From NCBI GenBank assembly GCA_013205365.1, contig JABMNC010000060.1:1-5848 (forward strand): 5,848 nucleotides of DNA, read 5' to 3'. The notes under the pieces are model-generated. The model saw only the letters and a program-made list of their open reading frames with translations, did no database searches and was not told the origin of the DNA. The position numbers and the translations under genes were made by a program. The DNA comes from Cryomorphaceae bacterium (GTDB lineage Bacteria > Bacteroidota > Bacteroidia > Flavobacteriales > Schleiferiaceae). Every line of letters starts with the position of its first letter. Position 1 is the stretch's first letter. This document shows, in pieces, positions 1-5,848 of the stretch.

Positions 1-28
1 AGGACTCCTTGGTGGGGCCACTAGGATC

Positions 29-178
29 TTAGTCTACCCAAGAGTCTGCTAGGCTGATGCGTTCGTCTGCGTTAAATCCGAGCTGTACTACGCTGTCGCG
101 GTAGCTTAAACCCAGTTCTCTGCAGTACGAAAGCATGCGCTCTTGCACAAACTGTTCGAGGTTGTCTGATTGATTCAT
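29..178 (-). CDS. Possible small hypothetical protein, 49 residues
   Basis: I do not recognise this protein. From the ATG at 178-176 it encodes 49 residues and ends at a TAA at 31-29. The frame stays open upstream to a TTG at 211, but the ATG is the better start because the extra residues are a Ser/Arg-rich stretch without protein character. The product is soluble-looking and rather acidic, with no signal peptide or membrane segment. The first half (NLEQFVQERMLSYCRELGLS) looks helical, followed by a short YRDSVVQLGF segment and an acidic tail ending SWVD. No strong Shine-Dalgarno is visible, as is usual in this phylum. It is divergent from the secreted protein at 346. Its codon third positions are less GC-rich than in the large genes. 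It could be a genuine small protein or a chance ORF in an otherwise gene-free end of the window. Confidence 0.4.
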   Translation of the reverse strand: MNQSDNLEQFVQERMLSYCRELGLSYRDSVVQLGFNADERISLADSWVD

Positions 179-224
179 GGTGCTGCTTCTAAATGAAGTT
201 CTGCAAAGCAAACCACTCTGTGTA

Positions 225-258
225 AACTAAAGGTCTCGGTTTAGTTAAGCGGTGTTAA
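225..258. repeat. Inverted repeat plus adjoining 10-base-spaced direct repeat
   Basis: AACTAAA (225-231) and TTTAGTT (240-246) form a perfect 7-base inverted repeat around an 8-base spacer. The right arm runs into two GTTAA copies at 244-248 and 254-258, one helical turn apart. This could be a regulator-binding site for the gene at 346. There is no T-tract after it, so a terminator is unlikely. Symmetry of this size can arise by chance in AT-rich DNA, so the functional call is inference. Confidence 0.25.
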
Positions 259-287
259 ATCAGCGCATTAAAGGCCGAAAGTTACCA

Positions 288-312
288 ACAGACTGTTTAT
301 AACTTGGTCTGT
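288..312. repeat. Short inverted repeat upstream of the secreted-protein gene
   Basis: ACAGAC (288-293) and GTCTGT (307-312) are exact reverse complements around a 13-base AT-rich spacer. The element lies 33 bases before the ATG at 346 and would straddle a promoter or be in the leader. A six-base match with this spacer is near chance expectation, so it is recorded as seen, with no function claimed. Confidence 0.15.
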
Positions 313-345
313 GTTGCGTTGCTTTATTTTGTCGGAACTTTAGGC

Positions 346-1983
346 ATGCGTTGCTTACTCTGGTCGTTGCTAGTGCTGTTGGGATTTCAAGCTAAAGCCC
401 AGTGCTCCGTGGATGTCGTCAACGACAGCCTCTATGCCTGTGAGGGCGACAGCGTGACCCTACAGGCCTTGGGCGCGGGCCCCTTTGCATGGACTCCGGC
501 CGCTATGTTTTCGTGCGACACCTGCGCCATTACACGCGCTCGAATGGGCGCGTCGGTAAGCCTTGCGGCAGTAAGTACGCAGTCTAGCACGGGCCAGGGG
601 GCGGTGAACGGTGACTTCAGTGCCGGGAACAGCGGGTTTACTTCACAGTATGTGCACAATGCGGCAAGCATTTGGAACGAGGGCACCTATGCAATTGGAC
701 CCAATGCGAGCGTGGTGCATCCAAATTTTGCGGGCTGGGGCGACCATACTACGGGGACCGGGAACTACATGATTATCAACGGGAGTACCCTCCCGAACCG
801 AACCATTTGGCAGCAAACGGTGACCTTCCCGGCAAATTCTACGGTAACAATGTCCTACTGGGTTATGAGCTTGGCTATGCCTCAAGGGAGCTTAAGGGTC
901 ATGGTCAATGGCCTGCAAGTTGGCCTGGGTCAGGCAGCTCCAGCGGCAATTGGCAGCTGGAGTTTGCGCAGCCAGATCTTTACCGCGCCCGCCAACGGGA
1001 TTTGCGTCATTGCCCTGCAGGGGGTCGTTGTTCTGGGTTCCGGCAATGATTTTGGCCTTGACGACATAAGCTATACCTACAATTGCACGGCATCCAAGAG
1101 TTTGTGGCTTTTGCCCAACCCTAAGCCAATTCCCTTGGCCTGGGTCAACCGCAGCAGCGGCTGCGAGCCTCTTTGCGTTACCTGGAACGACGTGAGCAGC
1201 GTCCCTGGAGGCCAAGCAGTGGCCCGTTTATGGGACTTTGGCGACGGTACCACCGACACCGCAAAGAACCCCGTGCATTGCTACGCGCAAGCAGGAACCT
1301 ACAGCACCACCTTAAGCGTTTGGTCTGACTCGGGCTGCACGGCCACCACGGCTAACTTGCCCCTGATAACGGTTCATAGAACTCCTGTGGTCGACGCTTA
1401 TTGGATGTCGGCGGGAGGAGTTTTTGGGCGAGATACGCAGCTGCTTCTGCCCTTTGGGGATCCGGCCCTGTCGGTTACTGTTGGCTTGGATTCCGCCGTC
1501 ATTCCTTGGACCTTGGCTCCCGGAACATCCATGTGGGTGGATTGGGGCGACGGCCAGCGCGATTTGCGCGGATTTGGCGGCAGCGGTCCGCCCCAACTCA
1601 TTTTTAGCCATACCTACGGAACTCCGCAAATTCAGTACGAAATCTGCGTGGGTATTCAGACGAGCCAAGGCTGTGCCGACACGCTTTGCTTTACGGTACT
1701 TGGAAGTCCGGGCATGGAACTGCCCAACGTGTTCACTCCCAATGCCGACGGACGCAACGATACCTGGGCCCCCAACTACTTGGCGGTCGATTGGGCCGAG
1801 TGGGAGGTGCGCAACCGCTTTGGTGCTTTGGTGGCCTCAGGGACCCGGCCAGAGGATTTTTGGGACGGCACCTGGAACGGCAGGCCGGCTGCCGACGGTG
1901 TTTACTATGTGGTTGCTAAGGCCAAGAACCGCAACGTTGCGCTGCCGGTGCTGCTTACCGGAGCCCTGCATTTAATGCGCTAA
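346..1983 (+). CDS. Secreted PKD-domain protein with type IX secretion (gliding-motility/CHU_C) C-terminal domain
   Basis: A 545-residue exported protein, probably released or surface-attached after passage through the type IX secretion system. The ATG at 346 gives a normal signal peptide (Arg2, hydrophobic LLWSLLVLLGF, cut after AKA near residue 18). An in-frame TTG at 304 would add a second hydrophobic stretch and is less likely. Residues 20-78 resemble the Ig-like CEGDSVTL...W.P...C..C segment common in such proteins. Residues 86-247 form a galactose-binding-like domain (VNGDFSAGNSGFTSQY, GDHTTGTGNYMIING, FGLDDISYTY). Residues 265-344 are a PKD domain (GCEPLCVTW, LWDFGDG, HCYAQAGTYSTTL). 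Residues 345-452 are a divergent PKD-like domain (WVDWGDG, FSHTY). Residues 457-545 are the sorting domain (LPNVFTPNADGRNDTW, NRFG, FWDGTWNG, ADGVYYVVAK, final TGALHLMR). The mature protein has 13 cysteines, suggesting disulfides. There is no catalytic domain, so adhesion or glycan binding is inferred. It overlaps the DUF3445 gene tail-to-tail by four bases. Confidence 0.93.
   Translation: MRCLLWSLLVLLGFQAKAQCSVDVVNDSLYACEGDSVTLQALGAGPFAWTPAAMFSCDTCAITRARMGASVSLAAVSTQSSTGQGAVNGDFSAGNSGFTSQYVHNAASIWNEGTYAIGPNASVVHPNFAGWGDHTTGTGNYMIINGSTLPNRTIWQQTVTFPANSTVTMSYWVMSLAMPQGSLRVMVNGLQVGLGQAAPAAIGSWSLRSQIFTAPANGICVIALQGVVVLGSGNDFGLDDISYTYNCTASKSLWLLPNPKPIPLAWVNRSSGCEPLCVTWNDVSSVPGGQAVARLWDFGDGTTDTAKNPVHCYAQAGTYSTTLSVWSDSGCTATTANLPLITVHRTPVVDAYWMSAGGVFGRDTQLLLPFGDPALSVTVGLDSAVIPWTLAPGTSMWVDWGDGQRDLRGFGGSGPPQLIFSHTYGTPQIQYEICVGIQTSQGCADTLCFTVLGSPGMELPNVFTPNADGRNDTWAPNYLAVDWAEWEVRNRFGALVASGTRPEDFWDGTWNGRPAADGVYYVVAKAKNRNVALPVLLTGALHLMR
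1980..1983. other. Four-base overlap of convergent stop codons
   Basis: The shared CTAA reads as TAA (1981-1983) for the secreted-protein gene and as TAG (1982-1980) for the DUF3445 gene. There is therefore no intergenic space for a terminator, and any transcript end of either gene must lie inside the other. Confidence 0.95.
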
Positions 1984-2690
1984 ACGCCCAGAAGAGCGGC
2001 AATTTCATGGAGGTTTTTATAGGTTCGGCTTGCAGCACTCATGCTGGCTAGGCTTAATTTTATTCGTTCGCGTTCTGGGCCAGCGATGCTAGTCCACGGA
2101 TCCATACGCAGGCGCACGCTGAAGGCGGTCCAGTCGCCCCCTAAGGACTGAAGTACTTGGAATTCACTGCGAAACCATAGGTCGGACTCGTGCCTCGCCC
2201 GGGGCCTCGGGTAGGACGGATGCTGGCTCAAGGTTCCAAGGCTGCTTAAGGTCCATACGCCGCGCTCAAAATTGGCAGCAGGCCGCTTCATGGCGGCCGT
2301 AATTCCCGCGCTTGCACCGCGGAGCGCTTCTGCGTCGGCCACGGGGGCGTGCACCGCGGCAAAGTCCAAACCCAGTTTTTCGCAGGGCTTGAATCCGCTC
2401 GGGAAGGCAAAGGCAATGGCTACTAAGATTCCGTTGTGAAGAAGGGCAAGGTCTTCAGCGCAGCTCAGGGCCAAATCTTCTAAGGAGGCTCCCGGCATGC
2501 CCAGTCGCTCTGCCAAGAGCTCGACTCCGACAGAGGCTTCGCCGAGTTCGCCGATGAGGTCGGCCCGCAAAGACCCCTGAAGCTCCCGCTGCTTGGCAGC
2601 CCTGACTTCAGGCGGGCAGTCGCCGGCGACAAGAGGGGCCAAAGACCTCGTCAGGTCGGGTTTTACCGAGTAGGGAACGTCTGGTGACAT
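1980..2690 (-). CDS. DUF3445 protein (haem-dependent oxidative N-demethylase alpha-subunit-like)
   Basis: A 236-residue cytoplasmic protein of the DUF3445 family. Characterised relatives are the haem-binding, PAS-like subunit of an oxidative N-demethylase acting on dimethylamine (DmmD type). Family landmarks in order: AEDLALL (78-84), FAFPSGFKPCEKLGLDFAAV (94-113) running into HAPVA (114-118), matching the family pattern FPSGW...EKLG...IHxPVP, then RGVWTLSSLGTLSQHP (143-158), where the family usually has R.NW, and LWFRSEFQVLQSLGGDWTAF (171-190), matching LRSERQTLRRLP..... His114 is a conserved-type residue, but I cannot say whether it binds haem. The chain is at the short end for the family. 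The demethylase partner subunits (reductase and pterin-binding types) are absent on either side, so the substrate is unknown. The ATG at 2690 has no clear Shine-Dalgarno. The gene is divergent from the receptor gene and convergent with the secreted-protein gene. Family call firm; reaction inferred. Confidence 0.85.
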   Translation of the reverse strand: MSPDVPYSVKPDLTRSLAPLVAGDCPPEVRAAKQRELQGSLRADLIGELGEASVGVELLAERLGMPGASLEDLALSCAEDLALLHNGILVAIAFAFPSGFKPCEKLGLDFAAVHAPVADAEALRGASAGITAAMKRPAANFERGVWTLSSLGTLSQHPSYPRPRARHESDLWFRSEFQVLQSLGGDWTAFSVRLRMDPWTSIAGPERERIKLSLASMSAASRTYKNLHEIAALLGV

Positions 2691-2762
2691 GGGGATTTTG
2701 AAGGCAATCTAGTCCTTAAAATGCAACATAGCACTATTATTGCAGGTGCATTCGCACAAAAA
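2691..2762. promoter_or_regulatory. Shared divergent control region of the DUF3445 and receptor genes
   Basis: These 72 bases between two divergent start codons must contain the start signals of both genes unless transcription begins inside a neighbour. The region is AT-richer than the genes. No complete Bacteroidota promoter is apparent on either strand. TATTATTG at 2735-2742 is one base from the -7 consensus TAnnTTTG but has no correctly spaced -33 element. The receptor start is preceded by an A-rich run (2758-2762), typical of leaders in this phylum. A 23-base inverted repeat inside it is listed separately. Confidence 0.55.
2722..2744. repeat. 23-base inverted repeat, candidate operator
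   Basis: Left arm TGCAA-C-ATAG (2722-2731) mirrors right arm CTAT-TA-TTGCA (2734-2744) around a two-base centre (CA, 2732-2733). Nine base pairs match, interrupted by one unequal position in the middle of each arm. A smaller symmetric element, GTGC-ATTC-GCAC, follows at 2746-2757. The position between two divergent genes suits a dimeric repressor or activator. The symmetry is seen directly; the operator role is inferred. Confidence 0.35.
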
Positions 2763-4979
2763 ATGACGAGGATAAATCGGATCAATAGAAACTCCATTGC
2801 GGCTGCGGTACTCGCGGGTCCCCTATGGGCGTTTGCGCAGACTCCAAGCTCAGCTTCAGACACCCTCGATCTGCGCGAAGTGGTGATTTCTACCGCTCGT
2901 TGGAAGCAAACCTCTGAGCACATTCCCTCTCAGGTGGCCGTGGTGCTGCCTAAGCAGATCGCACAATTTCAACCCCAAACGGCGGCAGACGCTTTGGCCT
3001 TGTCGGGCAAGGTTTTTATACAAAAAAGCCAGCAGGGCGGCGGAAGCCCAATGATTCGAGGGTTTGCAACCAATCGCCTAATTTATTCGGTTGACGGAGT
3101 GCGCATGAACACCGCCATTTTTAGGGCGGGCAACGTGCAAAACGTCATCAATCTCGACCCCTTTGCCTTGGAGCGCACCGAAGTGGTCTTTGGGCCCGCA
3201 AGCGTGATTTATGGCAGCGATGCCATTGGCGGAGTCATGAGCTTCACTACCCTTCAACCCAAGGTGGGCACCAAGGGGGTTCATGGCAAGGTACAGGGAC
3301 GGTATTCCGCAGCCAGTAAAGAGCAAACCGGCCATTTTGATCTGCACTACGGAGGCGCCAAGTGGGCTGCGATTACCAGTTTTAGTCGCTGGGATTTTGA
3401 CCACCTGCGCCAGGGGAGCCGCGGCCCAAGGGACTATATCAAAGCGACCTATGTCGAGGTCGGTCCCGCCGGAGATTCGGTTCGGCTGCAAACGGACTCC
3501 TTGCTGCAGATTCCGTCGGGCTATCAGCAAGTCAATGCCATGCAAAAGCTGGTTTATGCGCCCAAAAAGGGCTGGGAACTTCAGTACGGATTCCATCATT
3601 CCCAGACTTCAAACTTCGGACGCTACGACCGTCACAACCGTTTGCGCAACGGGCTACCTCGCTACGCAGAGTGGAATTATGGTCCGCAGCGATGGCAGAT
3701 GCACAACTTCGCGGTGCAGCATGAGGTGAACAAGGCTGCGATGGACGCCTGGACCCTTCGCTTAGCGGCCCAGCGGTTTGAGGAGTCGCGCATTTCCCGC
3801 GACCTAAACTCGACCAAACGCAGCACCCAAAGCGAGCGCGTGGCGGCCTACTCGCTCAATTGGGATTTTTCTAAAGAATGGAACGCGAAGCACAAGCTAT
3901 TTTATGGTATTGAAGGCGTTTGGAATGACGTGCTTTCGCAGGGAATCATGGTGAATTTGGCCAATCAAGTGCAGACCGCAATTAATTCGCGCTACCCTCA
4001 GGCCACATGGTTTTCTGCCGGAATCTATGCCACAGAGGCCTGGTCGCCAAGCCCTAAAACCACAATCACCAGCGGAGTTCGCTGGAGCGCAGTGGGTCTC
4101 GACGCAGACTTTAGCAACAATATGAATTTTGTGCCTTTGCTCGAATCTCAAGTGCGGCTTCGTGCGCGGGCCCTGACCAACAGCATAGGATTTACCTACC
4201 GACCCTCGCCAAATTGGGTGATTAAATCAAACCTTGGTACCGCATTTCGGGCCCCCAACGTCGACGACCTCGGCAAATTTTTTGACACCTCTCCCTCTAT
4301 GGTGGTGGTGCCCAACCCCAACCTCAGGCCGGAGCATTCCAGCAGCGCAGATTTTGATGTGGCAAGGCTGTTTGGAACATGGCTCAAAATCGACCTGGCC
4401 GGCTATGCCACGCTGCTCCGCGGCGCCCTTGTTCGCAGGCCATTTTCGGTGAACGGAATCGACAGCGTACTCTACAGCGGCGAATGGAACCAAATGGAGG
4501 CGATTCAAAATGCCTCCTTTGCTCGCGTGCTGGGCCTCTACTTTGGTCTGGAGGCAAAGCTGTCGCGCGCTTGGTCCAGCAAGCTGTCGTACAACATTCA
4601 AAAGGGCGTCGAGGGACTCGACAACGGGCAGATTAGCCCCTCTCGCCACGCTCCTCCTGCCTTCGGCTGGGGCGGACTGACCTACCGCCGGGGTCGCTTT
4701 CGCGCGGACTTTTACTCCCAATTCCAGGGAGCATTGCACAACGACCAGCTCGCCTGGGAAGAACGTGCAAAAACAGAGATTTATGCGCTTGATGCCCAAG
4801 GCAGGCCTCATGCTCCGTCCTGGCACACAATGAATGCCCGCGCGAGCATGGAGTTCAAGCGCGGAATTACCATGAATTTCGGTCTCGAGAATATTTCGGA
4901 CCAACGCTACCGTCCCTATAGTTCGGGGATTTCTGGACCAGGGCGCAACGCGGTGCTTGCGGTCGCTGCTCGCTTTTAG
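2763..4979 (+). CDS. TonB-dependent outer-membrane receptor, haemoglobin/haem receptor-related
   Basis: A 738-residue outer-membrane transporter that would import a ligand using TonB-ExbB-ExbD energy. The ATG at 2763 gives a clean signal peptide (basic TRINRINRN, hydrophobic SIAAAVLAGPLWAFA, cut before Gln26). The in-frame ATG at 2721 would add 14 residues and put the inverted repeat inside the gene. A TonB-box-like LREVVIS lies at 37-43. The plug (about 45-165) has GGGSPMIRGF (92-101), RLIYSVDGVRMN (105-116) and FGPASVIYGSDAIGGVMSF (143-161), as in haemoglobin/transferrin-type receptors. The remainder is the 22-strand-type barrel, with FRAP (495-498) and NPNL (518-521) and a terminal Phe as expected for barrel insertion. 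No His or Tyr occurs between FRAP and NPNL, although haem receptors usually have a conserved residue there, so haem as ligand is uncertain. The carboxypeptidase-like N-terminal extension common in Bacteroidota receptors is absent. No lipoprotein partner lies nearby. The siderophore or metal-complex alternative remains open. Confidence 0.93.
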   Translation: MTRINRINRNSIAAAVLAGPLWAFAQTPSSASDTLDLREVVISTARWKQTSEHIPSQVAVVLPKQIAQFQPQTAADALALSGKVFIQKSQQGGGSPMIRGFATNRLIYSVDGVRMNTAIFRAGNVQNVINLDPFALERTEVVFGPASVIYGSDAIGGVMSFTTLQPKVGTKGVHGKVQGRYSAASKEQTGHFDLHYGGAKWAAITSFSRWDFDHLRQGSRGPRDYIKATYVEVGPAGDSVRLQTDSLLQIPSGYQQVNAMQKLVYAPKKGWELQYGFHHSQTSNFGRYDRHNRLRNGLPRYAEWNYGPQRWQMHNFAVQHEVNKAAMDAWTLRLAAQRFEESRISRDLNSTKRSTQSERVAAYSLNWDFSKEWNAKHKLFYGIEGVWNDVLSQGIMVNLANQVQTAINSRYPQATWFSAGIYATEAWSPSPKTTITSGVRWSAVGLDADFSNNMNFVPLLESQVRLRARALTNSIGFTYRPSPNWVIKSNLGTAFRAPNVDDLGKFFDTSPSMVVVPNPNLRPEHSSSADFDVARLFGTWLKIDLAGYATLLRGALVRRPFSVNGIDSVLYSGEWNQMEAIQNASFARVLGLYFGLEAKLSRAWSSKLSYNIQKGVEGLDNGQISPSRHAPPAFGWGGLTYRRGRFRADFYSQFQGALHNDQLAWEERAKTEIYALDAQGRPHAPSWHTMNARASMEFKRGITMNFGLENISDQRYRPYSSGISGPGRNAVLAVAARF
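4976..4979. other. Four-base overlap of convergent stop codons
   Basis: The shared TTAG reads as TAG (4977-4979) for the receptor and as TAA (4978-4976) for the LLM oxidoreductase. It is the mirror image of the junction at 1980-1983 and likewise leaves no room for an intergenic terminator. Confidence 0.95.
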
Positions 4980-5848
4980 TTCGTCATGAGTGCAGGCTTG
5001 ATGCGCTCGCCAATCAATTCAATGCTTCGCAGTAGCTTTTCACGCGGAAGCTTCGCGTTGTCCATCTGAAAGGTCAGGCGGTCTATGCCGCCCAAGGCTT
5101 CTGCATGCTTTAGGATTTTTTCTCCCACCTCGTCGGGGTCGCCAACGAGCAAAGCCCCAGTGCTTCCATTTTGGTCGTCAAACCGTTCGCGGGAGACCGG
5201 CGGCCATCCTCGCTCGCGCCCAATTCGCGTGAAGGTTTCGGCGTACCCCGGGAAGTAGTCGTTAATCGCCTCTTCGCGCGTGGGGGCCACATAGCCCAGC
5301 GAATGCAGGCCGACTTTCAACTTCTCTGGTGCATGGCCTGCTTGGGCCCCTGCGGCGCGGTAGAGGTCGACGGCGCGTCTAAAGCGGTGCGTTTCGCCCC
5401 CGATCACGGCCACCATCAAGGGAAGACCAAGCAGGCCGGCGCGCACGAAGGATTCAGGGGTTCCGCCCACGCCGACCCAAATGGGCATTTCAGCCTGAAG
5501 GGGACGGGGGTACACCGCTTGGTTGTTAAGGGCCGGACGGAATTTACCCGACCAGGTTATGCGTTCCTCGGCCCGCAGCTGGAGGAGCAGATCGAGTTTT
5601 TCGGCAAACAGCGCGTCGTAGTCGTTGAAGTCGAGGCCAAACAGCGGGAAGGATTCGGTAAATGACCCGCGGCCTACTACCATTTCTGCCCGCCCTTGGC
5701 TAATGAGATCCAGGGTTGCAAATTGCTGAAAAACCCTGACAGGATCGGCCGCGCTAAGCACGGTAACGGCACTGGTCAGCTTGATGCGCTTGGTTCGAGC
5801 TGCCGCTGCCGCAAGGATTACCGAAGGGGCGGAGTCCAAAAATTCCGC
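4976..5848 (-). CDS. LLM-class flavin-dependent oxidoreductase (luciferase-like), N-terminus cut by window edge
   Basis: The visible 290 residues are the central and C-terminal part of a bacterial-luciferase-like TIM-barrel enzyme that should use reduced FMN. The substrate is unknown. The frame is open to base 5848, and the visible chain begins AEFLDSAPSVILAAAAARTK, which is internal family sequence, so a further roughly 50 residues should lie beyond the edge. The TTG at 5839 is not the start. Family landmarks, numbered from the visible end: LTSAVTVLSAADPVRVFQQF (24-43), GRAEMVVGRGSFTESFPLFG (52-71), WSGKFRPALNNQAVYPRP (99-116), WVGVGGTPES (124-133), GRERGWPP (210-217), LLVGDPDEVGEKIL (243-256). 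This pattern best fits the Atu2307/SP_0267 subfamily (TIGR03858 type). No frameshift or internal stop is present. It is convergent with the receptor, overlapping by four bases, so the two are unlikely to be co-regulated. Confidence 0.92.
   Translation of the reverse strand, partial: AEFLDSAPSVILAAAAARTKRIKLTSAVTVLSAADPVRVFQQFATLDLISQGRAEMVVGRGSFTESFPLFGLDFNDYDALFAEKLDLLLQLRAEERITWSGKFRPALNNQAVYPRPLQAEMPIWVGVGGTPESFVRAGLLGLPLMVAVIGGETHRFRRAVDLYRAAGAQAGHAPEKLKVGLHSLGYVAPTREEAINDYFPGYAETFTRIGRERGWPPVSRERFDDQNGSTGALLVGDPDEVGEKILKHAEALGGIDRLTFQMDNAKLPREKLLRSIELIGERIKPALMTN

Larger units (their letters stand above)
179..345. other. Divergent intergenic region, AT-richer than the genes
   Basis: This 167-base gap separates the possible small ORF from the secreted-protein gene and should hold the latter's promoter. 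It is clearly poorer in GC than the coding DNA. No match to the Bacteroidota promoter (TTTG, 19-21 bases, TAnnTTTG) is convincing. The nearest are TAACTTGG at 300-307 and TTATTTTG at 324-331 on the plus strand, each one base off the -7 element without a proper -33 element. Two symmetric elements are described separately. No RNA gene or riboswitch is recognisable. Confidence 0.6.

Noticed and set aside
20..33. Imperfect 14-base palindrome ACTAGGATCTTAGT over the small ORF's stop codon
   Set aside because: It has no loop, one mismatched pair and no following T-tract, so it is neither a credible terminator nor distinguishable from chance.
204..231. Minus-strand promoter for the small ORF: TTGCTTTG (211-204) with CTTTAG upstream (232-227)
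   Set aside because: The -7 element has one mismatch, the -33 element is imperfect and the spacer is shorter than the usual 19-21 bases. This is not enough to list as a promoter.
304..345. TTG start for the secreted protein, 14 residues upstream of the ATG
   Set aside because: It would create two consecutive hydrophobic segments. The ATG at 346 gives a normal-length signal peptide.
1424..1975. 183-residue plus-strand ORF in another frame of the secreted-protein gene
   Set aside because: The overlapping frame carries the PKD and sorting-domain motifs without interruption. This frame gives Arg/Pro/Trp-rich sequence with no family features.
2721..2762. ATG at 2721 as the receptor start
   Set aside because: It puts 14 extra residues before the basic start of the signal peptide and places the inverted repeat in coding sequence. 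The ATG at 2763 follows an A-rich leader. The earlier start is not fully excluded.
3078..3599. 173-residue minus-strand ORF opposite the receptor plug
   Set aside because: Antisense shadow. The plug motifs are on the plus strand and no start or leader signals support the minus frame.
4227..4904. 225-residue ORF on the minus strand inside the receptor gene
   Set aside because: It is the antisense shadow of a well-supported receptor CDS in GC-rich DNA. Its translation has no recognisable domain and low-complexity His/Arg patches.
5171..5665. 164-residue plus-strand ORF opposite the LLM oxidoreductase
   Set aside because: Antisense shadow of a clear enzyme CDS, with no recognisable protein features.
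1..5848. Search by eye for tRNA or rRNA genes, CRISPR repeats, insertion-sequence ends or transposase fragments
   Set aside because: Nothing of this kind was visible. Apart from the gaps at 1-28, 179-345 and 2691-2762 the window is filled by intact coding frames.

Overview
The window looks like chromosomal DNA from a GC-rich member of the Bacteroidota. Three things point there. The protein at 346-1983 ends in a gliding-motility/CHU_C-type C-terminal domain, the sorting signal of the type IX secretion system, which is confined to that phylum and its close relatives. The outer-membrane receptor at 2763-4979 is of a style common in that phylum. Start codons lack clear Shine-Dalgarno sequences, as is usual there. 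Coding DNA is GC-rich (38 of 60 bases in 1201-1260) and the first intergenic stretch is much poorer (23 of 60 in 241-300). I cannot place the organism below phylum level.

Layout, left to right: (1) a possible 49-residue protein on the minus strand (29-178), unrecognised; (2) a 167-base AT-richer divergent intergenic region (179-345) with two imperfect symmetric elements; (3) a secreted multi-domain surface or extracellular protein (346-1983, plus): signal peptide, Ig-like segment, galactose-binding-like domain, PKD domain, PKD-like domain, type IX sorting domain; (4) a DUF3445 protein, related to the haem-binding subunit of the oxidative N-demethylases (1980-2690, minus); (5) a 72-base divergent intergenic region (2691-2762) with a 23-base inverted repeat that could be an operator; (6) a complete TonB-dependent outer-membrane receptor related to the haemoglobin/haem receptor families (2763-4979, plus); (7) a flavin-dependent luciferase-like (LLM) oxidoreductase whose N-terminus lies beyond the right edge (4976-5848, minus).

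Gene orientation alternates strictly (- + - + -), so no two genes here share an operon. Both convergent junctions overlap by exactly four bases, with the two stop codons interleaved (CTAA at 1980-1983, TTAG at 4976-4979), leaving no room for a terminator between the genes. The genes do not form an obvious pathway. The only tentative link is between the receptor of haem-receptor type and the divergently transcribed protein of a haem-binding family, which share a 72-base control region.

I found no RNA gene, mobile element, CRISPR array or frameshifted gene. I do not see a clear new system. The most interesting non-coding signal is the inverted repeat at 2722-2744, and the least explained proteins are the stand-alone DUF3445 protein and the 49-residue ORF.
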